Below, one piece after another: positions 1-7,991 of a stretch of DNA of 64,000 nucleotides; position 1 is the stretch's first letter; each line of letters opens with the position of its first letter. Both the position numbers and the translations under genes were made by a program. This DNA is from Streptomyces atratus (GTDB taxonomy: Bacteria > Actinomycetota > Actinomycetes > Streptomycetales > Streptomycetaceae), in the NCBI RefSeq assembly GCF_900119365.1, contig NZ_FPJO01000020.1, positions 62,001 through 126,000 of the forward strand, read 5' to 3'. The notes under the pieces were generated by a model. It was not told where the DNA came from and ran no database searches. It saw nothing but the letters and a program-made list of their open reading frames with translations.

Positions 1-709
1 GCTCGTCCACCCGGACCGGTTCGGCGTCCTCCAGCGGGTCGTCGTTCTGCACCCGTGAGAGGTCGATGATCTCCTGTACGAGGTTGGTCAGCCGGGTCGC
101 CTCGATCTGCATCCGGCCCGCGAAGCGTTCCACCGCCTCCGGGTCGTCGGAGGCGTCCATCACGGCCTCCGAGAGCAGCGAGAGTGCGCCGACCGGGGTC
201 TTGAGCTCATGGCTGACATTGGCGACGAAGTCGCGCCGTACCGCTTCTATCCGGCGGGCCTCGGTGAGGTCCTCGACCAGCAGGAGCACCAGCCGGGAGC
301 CGAGCGGGGCGACCCGGGCGGAGACCGCGAGGGCCTCGCCGCGGCCCGTACCGCGCCGGGGAAGGTCCAGTTCGACCTGGCGTATCTCGCCGTCGCGCCG
401 GGTGTCCCTGGCCATGTTCAGCATCGCGTCGACGGCGAGCCGTCCGCCCCTGACCAGTCCCAGCGCATAGGCGGCAGAGCTGGCCTTGACCACGCTGTCG
501 CTCTCGTCGAGCACGACCGCCGAGGAGCTGAGCACGGACAGGACCGTGTCCACCCCGGGCGGCAGGGGTGCGTTGCTGTCGGGCCGCATGGAGGTCCGCG
601 TCGGCTTCTTCTGGTCGCGCTCGCTCCAGCGGAACGCAAGCATGGCGATCACGCCGGTGCACGCACCGCCGATCGCCGCAGCTGCGGCGACTGCCGCGTT
701 CACGTCCAT
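1..709 (-). CDS. phoR: Phosphate sensor histidine kinase PhoR/SenX3, 3' part beyond the window
   Basis: This gene starts with the ATG at 707-709 and runs off the left edge, so only the first 236 codons are visible. The N-terminus has one short hydrophobic segment (about residues 3-25, AVAAAAAIGGACTGVIAMLAF). A PAS-like stretch follows, then the phospho-acceptor helix with the H-box VSHELKTPVG at about residues 162-171. The ATP-binding domain is outside. In actinobacteria this kinase pairs with response regulator PhoP and activates the phosphate-starvation regulon. It is divergent from phoU across a PHO-box region, which supports PhoR over other kinases. A CATAAC hexamer 8 nt upstream of the ATG suggests a near-leaderless mRNA. 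Confidence 0.9.
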   Translation of the reverse strand, partial: MDVNAAVAAAAAIGGACTGVIAMLAFRWSERDQKKPTRTSMRPDSNAPLPPGVDTVLSVLSSSAVVLDESDSVVKASSAAYALGLVRGGRLAVDAMLNMARDTRRDGEIRQVELDLPRRGTGRGEALAVSARVAPLGSRLVLLLVEDLTEARRIEAVRRDFVANVSHELKTPVGALSLLSEAVMDASDDPEAVERFAGRMQIEATRLTNLVQEIIDLSRVQNDDPLEDAEPVRVDE

Positions 710-782
710 ACGTCAAGGTTATGCGGGTCCCGGAGGGCTCTCCCAGCCATCCGAGTGCGTATCCGAACACTCGTCGCCCAGA

Positions 783-815
783 GTTCACCGAGGAGCAAGG
801 GTTGGTTCACTTGGG
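783..815 (+). promoter_or_regulatory. PHO box: three 11-nt direct-repeat units
   Basis: The sequence reads GTTCACCGAGG, AGCAAGGGTTG, GTTCACTTGGG as consecutive 11-mers. The first and third units match the known Streptomyces PhoP-binding unit (G-G/T-T-C-A-Y-Y-Y-R-G/C-G) with exact 22-nt phasing. The site sits between divergent phoR and phoU, where PhoP autoregulation is known in S. coelicolor. The repeat match is seen directly; PhoP binding here is inferred. Confidence 0.75.
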
Positions 816-907
816 CGGCCGGAAGCCGACGCGTACGCCACTCAGGGTGGCAGCGTGGGGTTCGAACCGTGCCCCGGCCTTACACAGAGGACTGGAGAGG
901 GACTTCC

Positions 908-1585
908 ATGCGTGACGCGTACCACGAGGAACTCGACTCGATCGGCGAAGGGCTGGTCGAGATGGCCCGTCTCGTCGGGTCGGCGATCGGCCGGGCGACG
1001 ACGTCCATGCTCGATGCCGATCTCAAGCTCGCGGAGAGCGTGATCGCCGCCGACCAGAAGGTCGACGACCTGCAGCACGACCTGGAGGCGCGGGCCATCG
1101 CCCTGCTCGCCCGGCAGCAGCCCGTGGCGACGGATCTGCGCATCGTGGTCACCTCCCTGCGGATGAGCGCCGACCTGGAGCGCTCCGGCGACCTCGCCCA
1201 GCACGTCGCCAAGCTGGCCCGGCTGCGGTTCCCGCAGTCGGCGGTGCCGCACGACCTGCACGCCACCATTCTGGAGATGGGGCAGCTGGCGCAGCGCCTG
1301 ATGGCCAAGGCCGCCGAGGTGATCATCACCAAGGACGTCGACCTGGCGCTCCAGCTGGAGCAGGACGACGACGAGATGGACCTGCTGCACCGCACGCTGT
1401 TCCAGCACCTGATGGACGACCGCTGGAAGCACGGTATCGAGACCGCCGTCGACGTGACCCTGCTCGGCCGCTACTACGAGCGTTTCGCGGACCACGCGGT
1501 GTCGGTCGCCAAGCGGGTCGTCTACCTGGTGACGGGCGAGTACGCCGACGAGATCCAGCAGCAGACGCCGGTGGAGGGCGCGTAG
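908..1585 (+). CDS. phoU: Phosphate signalling protein PhoU
   Basis: The 225-aa protein begins MRDAYHEELDSIGEGLVEM, the usual PhoU start, although the reading frame is open further upstream. It is all-helical with two repeats of a three-helix bundle. The first carries MSADLERSGDLAQHVAKLA and the second GRYYERFADHAVSVAKRVV, the paired metal-binding E/D-rich motifs of the family. PhoU couples the high-affinity phosphate transporter to the PhoR kinase and lowers kinase output when phosphate is plentiful. Length is typical. A GGAGAGGGA-type ribosome site precedes the ATG. The gene is divergent from phoR. Confidence 0.96.
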   Translation: MRDAYHEELDSIGEGLVEMARLVGSAIGRATTSMLDADLKLAESVIAADQKVDDLQHDLEARAIALLARQQPVATDLRIVVTSLRMSADLERSGDLAQHVAKLARLRFPQSAVPHDLHATILEMGQLAQRLMAKAAEVIITKDVDLALQLEQDDDEMDLLHRTLFQHLMDDRWKHGIETAVDVTLLGRYYERFADHAVSVAKRVVYLVTGEYADEIQQQTPVEGA

Positions 1586-1756
1586 GCGCACATGGGCGCA
1601 TCGGGGTCGCACAAGTGTTTCTGCGCACATGCGCCGTTGATGCGCCCGCCGGGGTGGGCATGCAATAGGGGTGGGGCGGCACGCCTTGTCCGTACGCCCC
1701 GGCCGTACGCGCGTCGTTGTGGCGTACGGCCCTGTTGTACGCCTTGAGGAGGAACC

Positions 1757-1906
1757 ATGGCCGATTCCCCCACTACCGACCCCCAGCAGGAAGCACCTGC
1801 CGAGGTGGTGCACCTGACCCTGCTCGGCGCCTGCGGCTGCGGCTCGGGCTGCGGCTGCGGCTGCCAGTCCGGGGCCCCGTGCCAGTGCGGTGGCTGCTGC
1901 GGCTGA
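1757..1906 (+). CDS. Small Cys-rich protein, metallothionein-like
   Basis: A 49-aa protein with a strong ribosome site (GAGGAGG, 1747-1753) four bases before the ATG. The first 27 residues are acidic and Cys-free. The last 22 hold ten cysteines in CGC and CC spacings (CGCGSGCGCGC, then CQCGGCCG). Such density suggests binding of a soft metal such as Zn, Cu or Cd, but no known metallothionein family is clearly matched. It lies downstream of phoU in the same direction after a 171-bp gap and ends before a strong bidirectional terminator. Real expression is supported by the ribosome site and the clean short frame; function is inferred from composition only. Confidence 0.7.
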   Translation: MADSPTTDPQQEAPAEVVHLTLLGACGCGSGCGCGCQSGAPCQCGGCCG

Positions 1907-1970
1907 CCGGCCGACACGGAATGCCGGGGGCCCGTCCGGCCCTGATCCACCGGACAGGCCCGAGTGTGCC

Positions 1971-2035
1971 CCGCGCGGAGACGAACCGCTCCGCGCGGGG
2001 CGCCGCCGTGTGCGGGGCGGTTCGTCTCCGCGCGG
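1971..2035. terminator. Long inverted-repeat terminator between convergent genes
   Basis: Two perfect 18-nt arms (1971-1988 and 2018-2035, CCGCGCGGAGACGAACCG and its complement) flank a 29-nt loop. The repeat lies between the Cys-rich gene (+) and the MFS gene (-), so it probably terminates both. No U-tract, as is usual in Streptomyces. Confidence 0.75.
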
Positions 2036-2041
2036 CGGCTC

Positions 2042-3349
2042 TCAGCCCGTCCGTTCGACGGCGGCCTCGGCCCCGGAAGCGGGCTCTCCCCCGCCGCTCT
2101 CCGCGACCCGGCCGGCCTCGGACGCCGCCTCGTCCCGGCCCGGAAGGTTCCGCATCAGCAGCCAGTACCCCAGCGCGGCCCCGGTCCCCAGGACGGCGCA
2201 GGCACCCCACAGCCACTCGGCCCCGAAGCGGTCGATCACCTGGCCCGACATCAGCGGCGCGATCAGCGCGGCCGCGGACCACGACAACGTGTACATGCCC
2301 TGGTAGCGGCCGCGGCCCCGGGCCGGCGACAGCCGGACGACCAGGCTGCTCTGGATCGGCGAGTTGACGATCTCGGCGACCGTCCAGACGCAGATGGTCA
2401 GCGCGTAGACCGCGACCGACCCGGCGAACGCGGTCAGCCCGAACCCGTACCCCGCCAGCAGCGACGACACGACGAGCAGCCGGCGCGGGTCGCGGTGCTG
2501 GATGAAGCGGGTGACGGGGATCTGGAGCGCCACGATCAGCACGCCGTTGACGGCGACCGCGGTGCCGAAGTCGGAGCTGGAGAACCCGTCGGCCCCCATG
2601 GCCACCGGCAGCCCCACGTACCCCTGCTGGAAGATCAGGGCGATGACGAAGGACAGCCCGACGACGGTCATGAACCGGCCGTCGCGCAGCACGGTGGAGA
2701 GCCGGACCTCCTCCGCACCGTCGTCGACCGCGCGCCCGGCCACCACCGGCTTGTCCGGCCGTGTCTCGGGCACCTTCATGAAGACGACGACGGCGCAGGC
2801 CAGCGTCATCGCGGCCTCGCCGAGGAACCCGGCGAGATAGCTGTACTCGGCGACGAACCCGGCACCGGCCGACGAGACGGCGAAGCCGAGGTTGATGGCC
2901 CAGTAGTTGAGCGAGAAGGCCCGCACCCGGTCCTCGGGCCGGACGATGTCGGCCATCATCGCCTGCACGGCGGGCCGCGACGCGTTGCTGGCCATGCCGA
3001 CGAGGAAGGCGACCGCCGCGATCGCCGCCGGGTGGACCATGAACCCGAGCACGGCCACGGACACGGCCGTCGACGTCTGCGCGATGAGCATGGTGGGCCG
3101 GCGGCCGAGCCGGTCGGTCATCACCCCCGCCCCGAGAGAGGAGACGACCCCGCCGAGCCCGTGCAGCGCGGCGACCAGTCCGGCGTACGAGGCCGAGTAG
3201 CCGCGGTCCAGGGTCAGGTAGAGCGCCATGAACGTGGCGACGAAGCCACCGAGGCGGTTGACCAGTGTGCTGGTCCACAGCCACCAGAACTGCCTGGGGA
3301 GCCCGGACACGGATTCGCGTGCGGCCCGTCTGAGACCGGCGACAGACAT
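2042..3349 (-). CDS. MFS transporter (drug/metabolite efflux type)
   Basis: A 435-aa protein with about 12 predicted hydrophobic helices in two six-helix halves. The signature loop between helices 2 and 3 reads GAGVMTDRLGRRPTMLIAQ, the G-x-x-x-D-R-x-G-R-R motif of major facilitator proteins. A second copy-like motif, MSGQVIDRFGAEWLWG, is in the C-terminal half. It should act as a proton-coupled exporter in the cell membrane; the substrate cannot be told. The acidic C-terminal tail (EAASEAGRVAESGGGEPAS) is cytoplasmic. The gene is divergent from gpmA, with a 23-bp palindrome between them. Start at ATG 3349 matches the family N-terminus. Confidence 0.88.
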   Translation of the reverse strand: MSVAGLRRAARESVSGLPRQFWWLWTSTLVNRLGGFVATFMALYLTLDRGYSASYAGLVAALHGLGGVVSSLGAGVMTDRLGRRPTMLIAQTSTAVSVAVLGFMVHPAAIAAVAFLVGMASNASRPAVQAMMADIVRPEDRVRAFSLNYWAINLGFAVSSAGAGFVAEYSYLAGFLGEAAMTLACAVVVFMKVPETRPDKPVVAGRAVDDGAEEVRLSTVLRDGRFMTVVGLSFVIALIFQQGYVGLPVAMGADGFSSSDFGTAVAVNGVLIVALQIPVTRFIQHRDPRRLLVVSSLLAGYGFGLTAFAGSVAVYALTICVWTVAEIVNSPIQSSLVVRLSPARGRGRYQGMYTLSWSAAALIAPLMSGQVIDRFGAEWLWGACAVLGTGAALGYWLLMRNLPGRDEAASEAGRVAESGGGEPASGAEAAVERTG

Positions 3350-3444
3350 ACGGAATCCCCCCAGGGAAGCGCGGAACGGACAGCGCCGGTAAGAGGCCCG
3401 GCTGCTGTCCGAACGTTACGAATCCTGAATTCCGGTCCGCCACT

Positions 3445-3467
3445 CGATTGACGCCTGCCGTCAATCG
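3445..3467. promoter_or_regulatory. Palindromic operator candidate between MFS gene and gpmA
   Basis: Perfect 9-bp arms CGATTGACG and CGTCAATCG flank a 5-nt spacer (CCTGC). It lies in the 206-bp divergent region between the MFS gene and gpmA. TTGACG within it could also serve as a -35 element. No regulator gene is adjacent, so the binding protein is unknown. Confidence 0.4.
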
Positions 3468-3555
3468 TCCCGCTCCCGGCCGCCCGCCGGGCCCGCCCTG
3501 TCCGCCCTGTGACCGGCCGCGCAGCGCCCGTACGGGTTCGATTACGCTCGGGCCC

Positions 3556-4317
3556 ATGGCCGACGCACCGTACAAGCTGATCCTCCTCCGCCACGGCGAG
3601 AGCGAATGGAACGCGAAGAACCTGTTCACCGGCTGGGTGGACGTCAACCTCACGGAGAAGGGCGAGAAGGAGGCAGTCCGCGGCGGTGAGCTGCTCAAGG
3701 ACGCCGGTCTGCTCCCCGATGTCCTGCACACCTCCCTCCAGAAGCGCGCCATCCGCACCGCGCAGCTCGCGCTGGAGTCCGCGGACCGCCACTGGATCCC
3801 GGTCCACCGCACCTGGCGGCTGAACGAGCGCCACTACGGCGCCCTGCAGGGCAAGGACAAGGCGCAGACGCTCGCCGAGTTCGGCGAGGAGCAGTTCATG
3901 CTCTGGCGCCGCTCCTACGACACCCCGCCGCCCGCCCTGGAGGACGGCACCGAGTTCTCGCAGAGCGACGACCCGCGCTACGCGACGATCCCGCCGGAGC
4001 TGCGCCCGCGCACCGAGTGCCTCAAGGACGTCGTCGCCCGCATGCTGCCGTACTGGTACGACGGCATCGTCCCGGACCTCCTCGACGGCAGGACCGTCCT
4101 GGTCGCCGCCCACGGCAACAGCCTCCGGGCCCTGGTCAAGCACCTCGACGGCATCTCCGACGCCGACATCGCGGGCCTGAACATCCCGACCGGTATCCCG
4201 CTCGTCTACGAGCTGGACGCCGACTTCCGCCCCCTGAAGCCGGGCGGCACGTACCTCGACCCGGACGCGGCGAAGGCCGCCATCGAGGCCGTGAAGAACC
4301 AGGGCAAGAAGAAGTAG
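3556..4317 (+). CDS. gpmA: 2,3-bisphosphoglycerate-dependent phosphoglycerate mutase
   Basis: The 253-aa cytosolic enzyme interconverts 3- and 2-phosphoglycerate in glycolysis and gluconeogenesis. The N-terminal phosphohistidine motif LILLRHGESEWN is at about residues 8-19. The second catalytic stretch NERHYGALQGKDK is at about 95, and the distal histidine is in VAAHGNSLRALVKHL at about 183. Length and motifs are those of the cofactor-dependent GpmA family. The ATG at 3556 is taken because the protein starts MADAPYKLILLRHGE as in relatives. A strong terminator follows 9 bp after the stop, so it is probably monocistronic. Confidence 0.96.
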   Translation: MADAPYKLILLRHGESEWNAKNLFTGWVDVNLTEKGEKEAVRGGELLKDAGLLPDVLHTSLQKRAIRTAQLALESADRHWIPVHRTWRLNERHYGALQGKDKAQTLAEFGEEQFMLWRRSYDTPPPALEDGTEFSQSDDPRYATIPPELRPRTECLKDVVARMLPYWYDGIVPDLLDGRTVLVAAHGNSLRALVKHLDGISDADIAGLNIPTGIPLVYELDADFRPLKPGGTYLDPDAAKAAIEAVKNQGKKK

Positions 4318-4326
4318 CACAACCAA

Positions 4327-4372
4327 AACGAGCCCCCTGTCTGCGGTTCATCCGCGAGGTAGGGGGCTCGTT
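4327..4372 (+). terminator. Rho-independent-like terminator of gpmA
   Basis: A perfect 12-bp stem (AACGAGCCCCCT at 4327-4338 with AGGGGGCTCGTT at 4361-4372) with a 22-nt loop starts 9 nt after the gpmA stop codon and ends in a short T pair. Confidence 0.9.
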
Positions 4373-4535
4373 CCTGCGCCGGGGCCGTCGCTGGGCCGTC
4401 TGCTCCAACGTGACCTCGACCGGGGGAAAACGCTTCACAGGCAACTGACTGCCGATCAGGCCGACATCACACATTCAAGTTCAGTATCCGAAATGCTCCG
4501 CCCCAGCCCAGGGAAGCCCTCGCCACCGAATCACC

Positions 4536-4585
4536 TGAGCTTCCCAGGCTCAGCGCGCGAGTTCGATTCTCGTCACCCGCTCCAC
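4536..4585 (+). repeat. 3'-half of tRNA-Gly(CCC), left att-like copy
   Basis: This stretch can be folded as the anticodon arm (TGAGC / TTCCCAG / GCTCA, anticodon CCC at 4543-4545), T-arm (GCGAG / TTCGATT / CTCGT), acceptor 3' strand CACCCGC, discriminator T and CCA. The matching 5'-half (GCGGGTG acceptor strand and D-arm) is absent upstream, so it is not a functional tRNA. 43 of 45 bases from the anticodon loop to one base past CCA recur at 7992-8036. That is the usual extent of an att core left by tyrosine integrases at tRNA genes. Confidence 0.8.
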
Positions 4586-4588
4586 AAT

Positions 4589-4616
4589 GAAGGCCCTGGT
4601 CATTGACCCGGGCTTT
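4589..4616 (+). terminator. Terminator-like hairpin after the tRNA-Gly remnant
   Basis: GAAGGCCC and GGGCTTTTC form a short stem (one G-T pair) around a 13-nt loop and end in a T-run, directly after the CCA of the tRNA remnant. It looks like the native tRNA terminator. Confidence 0.5.
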
Positions 4617-5011
4617 TCTTATTGTCTAGTCCAATTTCACGGCGCGTGCCATTCGCGGGCCATGGTCACCCATCCGACCTGCATCGATGGCACGCATGAC
4701 GTTGCTGGATGCCAGAGGCTCGCCCTCCGGTCCCACGTTGCAGGATCCGCCCCAAGTGGCGTGTGTCATGAGCGGAGTGGACTATCCGCGTCCCGCGCGA
4801 TCAGCGCCGCACAGCACGTGACGAGGATAGTCCGGGCGGGCGTGCGACAAAGCGCCGCTCGGCCTCAGGAACCGCGGGCGCGGTTCGCTGCCCGGCACTC
4901 CGCCAAGTCCTTCCGACATCAACACGGTGCCAAGCCAGCAGTGCGTGGGACGCCACCAGGACCGACTCATCTCAGTGTCGGCCCCAGCGGTGTGTTGATG
5001 TGCTCGAAGGC
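4617..5011. other. Intergenic stretch without a supportable gene
   Basis: About 395 bases follow the tRNA remnant. Short open frames occur on both strands, but none has a ribosome site, family resemblance or convincing codon use. Base composition is slightly lower in GC than the core. I see only decayed sequence of the insertion zone. Confidence 0.5.
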
Positions 5012-5449
5012 TCAGCGCGATGCCTCGCCTCCGAGGCTTCCGGCACTGATGGCTCCCCGCAGGACGTGAGCGATCTCCTCGGGCTTGAGGTCGATGCCGT
5101 CGAGCCCCTCCACGGTCAGCGGGATCTCCTCCAGCGCGTATTCGCCACGGCCCTCGGCGCTGAACTCGGAACCGGTGCGGTCATCGAAGGACCAGGTCGC
5201 GATGCGGGCGAGGTAGAAGAGCTGACGCTCGTCGTCGGACTCCATCGTGTGGAGAAGGCTGACGATGTCGGCCTTCCCCGCGATCTCCTCGTGGATCTCG
5301 CGGTGGAGGGCGGCCTCCCGAGACTCGTCGCTGGCTTCGACGCGGCCGCCGGGCAGTACCCAATACTCAGAGATGTCGGGCTTGGTGCGGCGAATGACCA
5401 GCATCGTGTCGTCAGCGGTGACGAGGACGGCGCGGACTCGTTCGATCAT
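5012..5449 (-). CDS. Nudix hydrolase
   Basis: A 145-aa protein with the Nudix fold. The N-terminal strand is MIERVRAVLVTADDTMLVI, and the Nudix box spans about residues 34-58 (GGRVEASDE, then REIHEEIAG). The box has one extra residue between the first Gly and Glu compared with GX5EX7REUXEEXGU, but the REIHEE metal-binding core is intact. It should hydrolyse a nucleoside diphosphate linked to another group; the substrate is unknown. It lies 30 bp downstream of the broken SDR gene on the same strand, so the two were probably co-transcribed. It is the one apparently intact enzyme in the left part of the insertion zone. Confidence 0.85.
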   Translation of the reverse strand: MIERVRAVLVTADDTMLVIRRTKPDISEYWVLPGGRVEASDESREAALHREIHEEIAGKADIVSLLHTMESDDERQLFYLARIATWSFDDRTGSEFSAEGRGEYALEEIPLTVEGLDGIDLKPEEIAHVLRGAISAGSLGGEASR

Positions 5450-5479
5450 GTCGGTCTGTCTCCTTGCTTGTTGGCGGTC

Positions 5480-5914
5480 TCAGTGCAGCAGCCAGCCGCC
5501 GTCGACGTGGACGGATTGCCCAGTGATGAACGAGGCGGAAGGGCCCACGAGGAACGTCACCAGGGCCGCGACGTCTTCGGGCCGGCCACGGCGAGGGACG
5601 CACTGGCGTTTGATCTGGTCCTCCGGGCGCGCACGGTGCTGGGCGGGGATCGCGTCGGCCTCGACCTGGATGGCGCCGGGGTCGGTCAGGTCGGCGTTCG
5701 CCGCAATTCCGGGGCTGCCGTCGCGCTCGAAGACGGCGAGGAGGGCGTGGGCGTCGGGGTCCTGGCCGAGGTGGTTGACCGCGACGGTCGCGCCGGCGGC
5801 GGCGAGCGCCCGTCCGATCTCGGCACCGATGCCGGTGGCCCCGCCGGTGACGAGGGCGTTGCGGCCCTGGAGCGGGCGGGCCAGGAGAGGGGTCTCAAGC
5901 AGGGGCAGGGACAT
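5480..5914 (-). pseudogene. Short-chain dehydrogenase with internal in-frame deletion
   Basis: The frame is open for 144 codons, but an SDR needs about 250. The first part has the Rossmann nucleotide motif TGGATGIGAEIGRALAAAG (about residues 23-41). The last part has the family C-terminus (RRGRPEDVAALVTFLVG, then SFITGQSVHVDGGW). The middle, which should carry the catalytic Ser and Tyr-x-x-x-Lys, is missing. The jump falls near residue 77, where ANADLTD is followed by PGAIQVEAD. The protein could bind NAD(P) poorly at best and is almost surely catalytically dead. The ATG overlaps the 3' end of an upstream open frame (5895-6131), suggesting a former operon with the Nudix gene. Confidence 0.8.
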
Positions 5915-6131
5915 CGCTGGTCCGTTCGCCAGAGTGGGGGTGAGGGGCCGGCGCGGTGGTGAAGAAGGTGTCGATCGTCGTGAGCGGGTCCTGGCTCTCG
6001 GCGAGCTTGATCAGTACGAGCAGAAGATCGTGCCCTGTCAGCCGGAAGGCAGGGATGACTCCGAGGATGCGCAGGGCGAGGAATGCGTGGATCTCCTCCA
6101 GGCCGCTGCACTGGTGATGCGGAGCGTGTAC
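5895..6131 (-). pseudogene. Unknown coding remnant lacking a start codon
   Basis: A minus-strand frame ends at 5895 and overlaps the SDR start by 20 nt. It reads LEEIHAFLALRILGVIPAFR, then LTGHDLLLVLIKLAESQDPL and TTIDTFFTTAP, with strongly GC-rich third positions. No ATG, GTG or TTG opens this frame, and it stays open upstream into antisense of the next remnant. I read it as the 3' end of a gene whose 5' part was deleted. The family is not recognised. The amphipathic helical look and the overlap with the SDR are the only evidence. Confidence 0.35.
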
Positions 6132-6292
6132 GCCGGCAAGGTGCCGTGGACGACCTGCGGCGAGAATGCGGTGGGGCTCCGGCTGGGGAGGACAGGCCGA
6201 GGCCGGAGTGCCTATCCGGGGCCGTCGGCCAACGGAATGTCCTCGGCGCTGAGCGTCGGATTCGCCAACGGGATCTGTGCGGAGGAGTGCTC

Positions 6293-7003
6293 GGTGTGGG
6301 CGAGAAGGCCGACGAAGGCGACACCCCCGAACTGCGCGGGCTCGCCCAGCGCTACTACGCCCACTCCTTCCGCTTGGCTGCCGAGGCCGGCGATCCGGAG
6401 CTGTCGGCGACCGCTCTCCGCGGCCTCGCCGTGCAGTGCGTCGACCTCGGCTACCGGGCCGAGGCCGTCCAGCTCGGTGAAGCCTGCGTGGACTACGGCC
6501 GCCACCTCGACAACCCGCGTGCCGTCGCCTACTACGAGGCCACCCTCGCCAACGCCGCCGCCCAGGACGACGATCGCCGCACGGCCACCAAGCACCTCAC
6601 CATGTCCGAGGCAGCCATCAGCAAGCCAGCCGCTGTGGCCGGTGACTCCTGGGCCGCCCACTACTCCCCGGGCCGCTGGGCCCACGAGTCCGGCATGATC
6701 CTCTACCGCCTCGGCGACCTCGGCGCCGCCGAGGAACACCTTCACCTGGCCCTCGACATCCACGGCCTCGACCGCCGCCGCACCCGCGCCATCGTCCTCG
6801 CCGACCTCGGCGGCGTGCGCCTGCGCCAAGGCGATGTCGACGGGGCCATGGCCACCTGGCGCGACTTCCTGGACTGCGCCGACGGCATCCGCTCGGTGAA
6901 GGTCCAGGCCGCCCTCCAAGACATGCGCGTCCGGCTGACGCGATACAGCGGAGTGCCGGAGGCCCAGGAACTTCGTGAGCGGGCGGCCCGCGTCCTTGAG
7001 TGA
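6293..7003 (+). pseudogene. 5'-truncated TPR-type transcriptional regulator
   Basis: About 236 codons carry the tetratricopeptide half of the XRE/TPR regulators common in Streptomyces. Helix-turn-helix repeats run from TPELRGLAQRYYAHSFRLA through GDLGAAEEHLHLALDIHG to RERAARVLE. The N-terminal DNA-binding domain is missing; the open frame upstream (to 6083) is unlike any regulator and has no ribosome site. It converges with the broken SDR gene. A second, shorter copy of its last 48 codons lies at 9426-9572. Function as a regulator is unlikely without the HTH, although a free TPR fragment could still bind a ligand. Confidence 0.7.
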
Positions 7004-7107
7004 ACCCAGAACTCGTTGCCGGTTGACAGTTTCCGCGCCCCAACCTGCCAAAGCTCAGGATCTTTTGGATTCCGGCAGACTTTGACGCAGACAGCGAAGA
7101 AGGGCGA

Positions 7108-7692
7108 ATGGTGGTTCGCGGTGGGCTCCGGCATGACATCCACCGAGACTTGCTGTTGACCGTCGCACTCGGAGGCCTCTCACCTCCCGACGTCCGAGAG
7201 TTTTCCAGGTCGGGACGAGTGGGGTGCTCACCATGGCTCCTCGCCCAGATCGCACGGGATGGCTACGTCGGAAACTACACGCACGCCTCCAAGCGCTACG
7301 GTATAAAAATCCCGGCACTGAAGGAAGAACTTCTCCGCCTCCAGCTGACTGGGATGCTGTCGCGTGAGGTAAACGACCACGGACTGATCGCCGTAACCGA
7401 CAAGGGACGCGCAATGCTGGACATCTGCGCCTATCTTCACGCGTACCTATCCGGCTTGACGCCACGAAGTGACTACCTGCTCTACATTTGCAGCCTCCTG
7501 GGTATCGACTTTTCGGAAATCACCCCGGATGGCCAGAAGGTGGATTTCGATTTCTATCGAAACAACCAGGAAGACCTGCATCCCGTGACTCGGGCAGGAA
7601 ACTCCACGCTCATCCTGAATTCTCTTTACTGGACTTCGCAGTACGGGGAAATCGAGTGGCCGCTTCCTCAGTATGGGCTCTCAGGTAGCTGA
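7108..7692 (+). CDS. Hypothetical protein with a possible winged-helix region
   Basis: A 194-aa protein preceded by AGAAGGGCGA, an acceptable ribosome site. GC content is clearly lower than in the core genes, pointing to acquisition by transfer. Residues about 58-110 (ASKRYGIKIPALKEELLRLQ, then LTGMLSREVNDHGLIAVTDK) look like a winged helix ending in the wing-like GLIAVTDKGRAML. The C-terminal half is acidic and aromatic-rich (YLLYICSLLGIDF, NSLYWTSQYGEIEWPLPQYG). No family is recognised. It lies next to the right-hand tRNA remnant, where integrative elements often keep regulators. The start could also be one of the downstream GTG codons. Confidence 0.55.
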   Translation: MVVRGGLRHDIHRDLLLTVALGGLSPPDVREFSRSGRVGCSPWLLAQIARDGYVGNYTHASKRYGIKIPALKEELLRLQLTGMLSREVNDHGLIAVTDKGRAMLDICAYLHAYLSGLTPRSDYLLYICSLLGIDFSEITPDGQKVDFDFYRNNQEDLHPVTRAGNSTLILNSLYWTSQYGEIEWPLPQYGLSGS

Positions 7693-7991
7693 TCGGACTC
7701 TACGGACTACCACCGCCTCGCACGAAGTGCCGGACAGGGCCGGGGGGACCACCCTTCACTGACGACCGCTTGCGGACGCAACCCCGGGGATAATCGCTCT
7801 GCGACAGCAGCCGGTTGTTCCCCTCGGAACGGTGAGGCGGCGCCTTGGCCACCACGGCCGGGCGTGCCCCAGCCGTACCCCTTGAGGCGGTGAACAGCGG
7901 TCAAATCCGGTCGGCAGGGACAGTCTCGATGGAGCCCGACAGGGAAGAAAACTGCAGTTCAGAGACCATGCGGGGCGCCCATGCGCATAGA
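7693..7991. other. Non-coding stretch before the right tRNA remnant
   Basis: About 300 bases hold short conflicting frames on both strands and no ribosome site. Nothing recognisable was found; it is probably the decayed arm of an integrated element. Confidence 0.4.

Noticed and set aside
1773..3812. Long minus-strand open frame of 679 codons over the MFS gene
   Set aside because: It is a GC-skew shadow, Arg/Pro-rich with no family motif, in another frame of the real MFS gene.
4536..4585. Functional tRNA-Gly gene
   Set aside because: The 5' acceptor strand and D-arm are absent.
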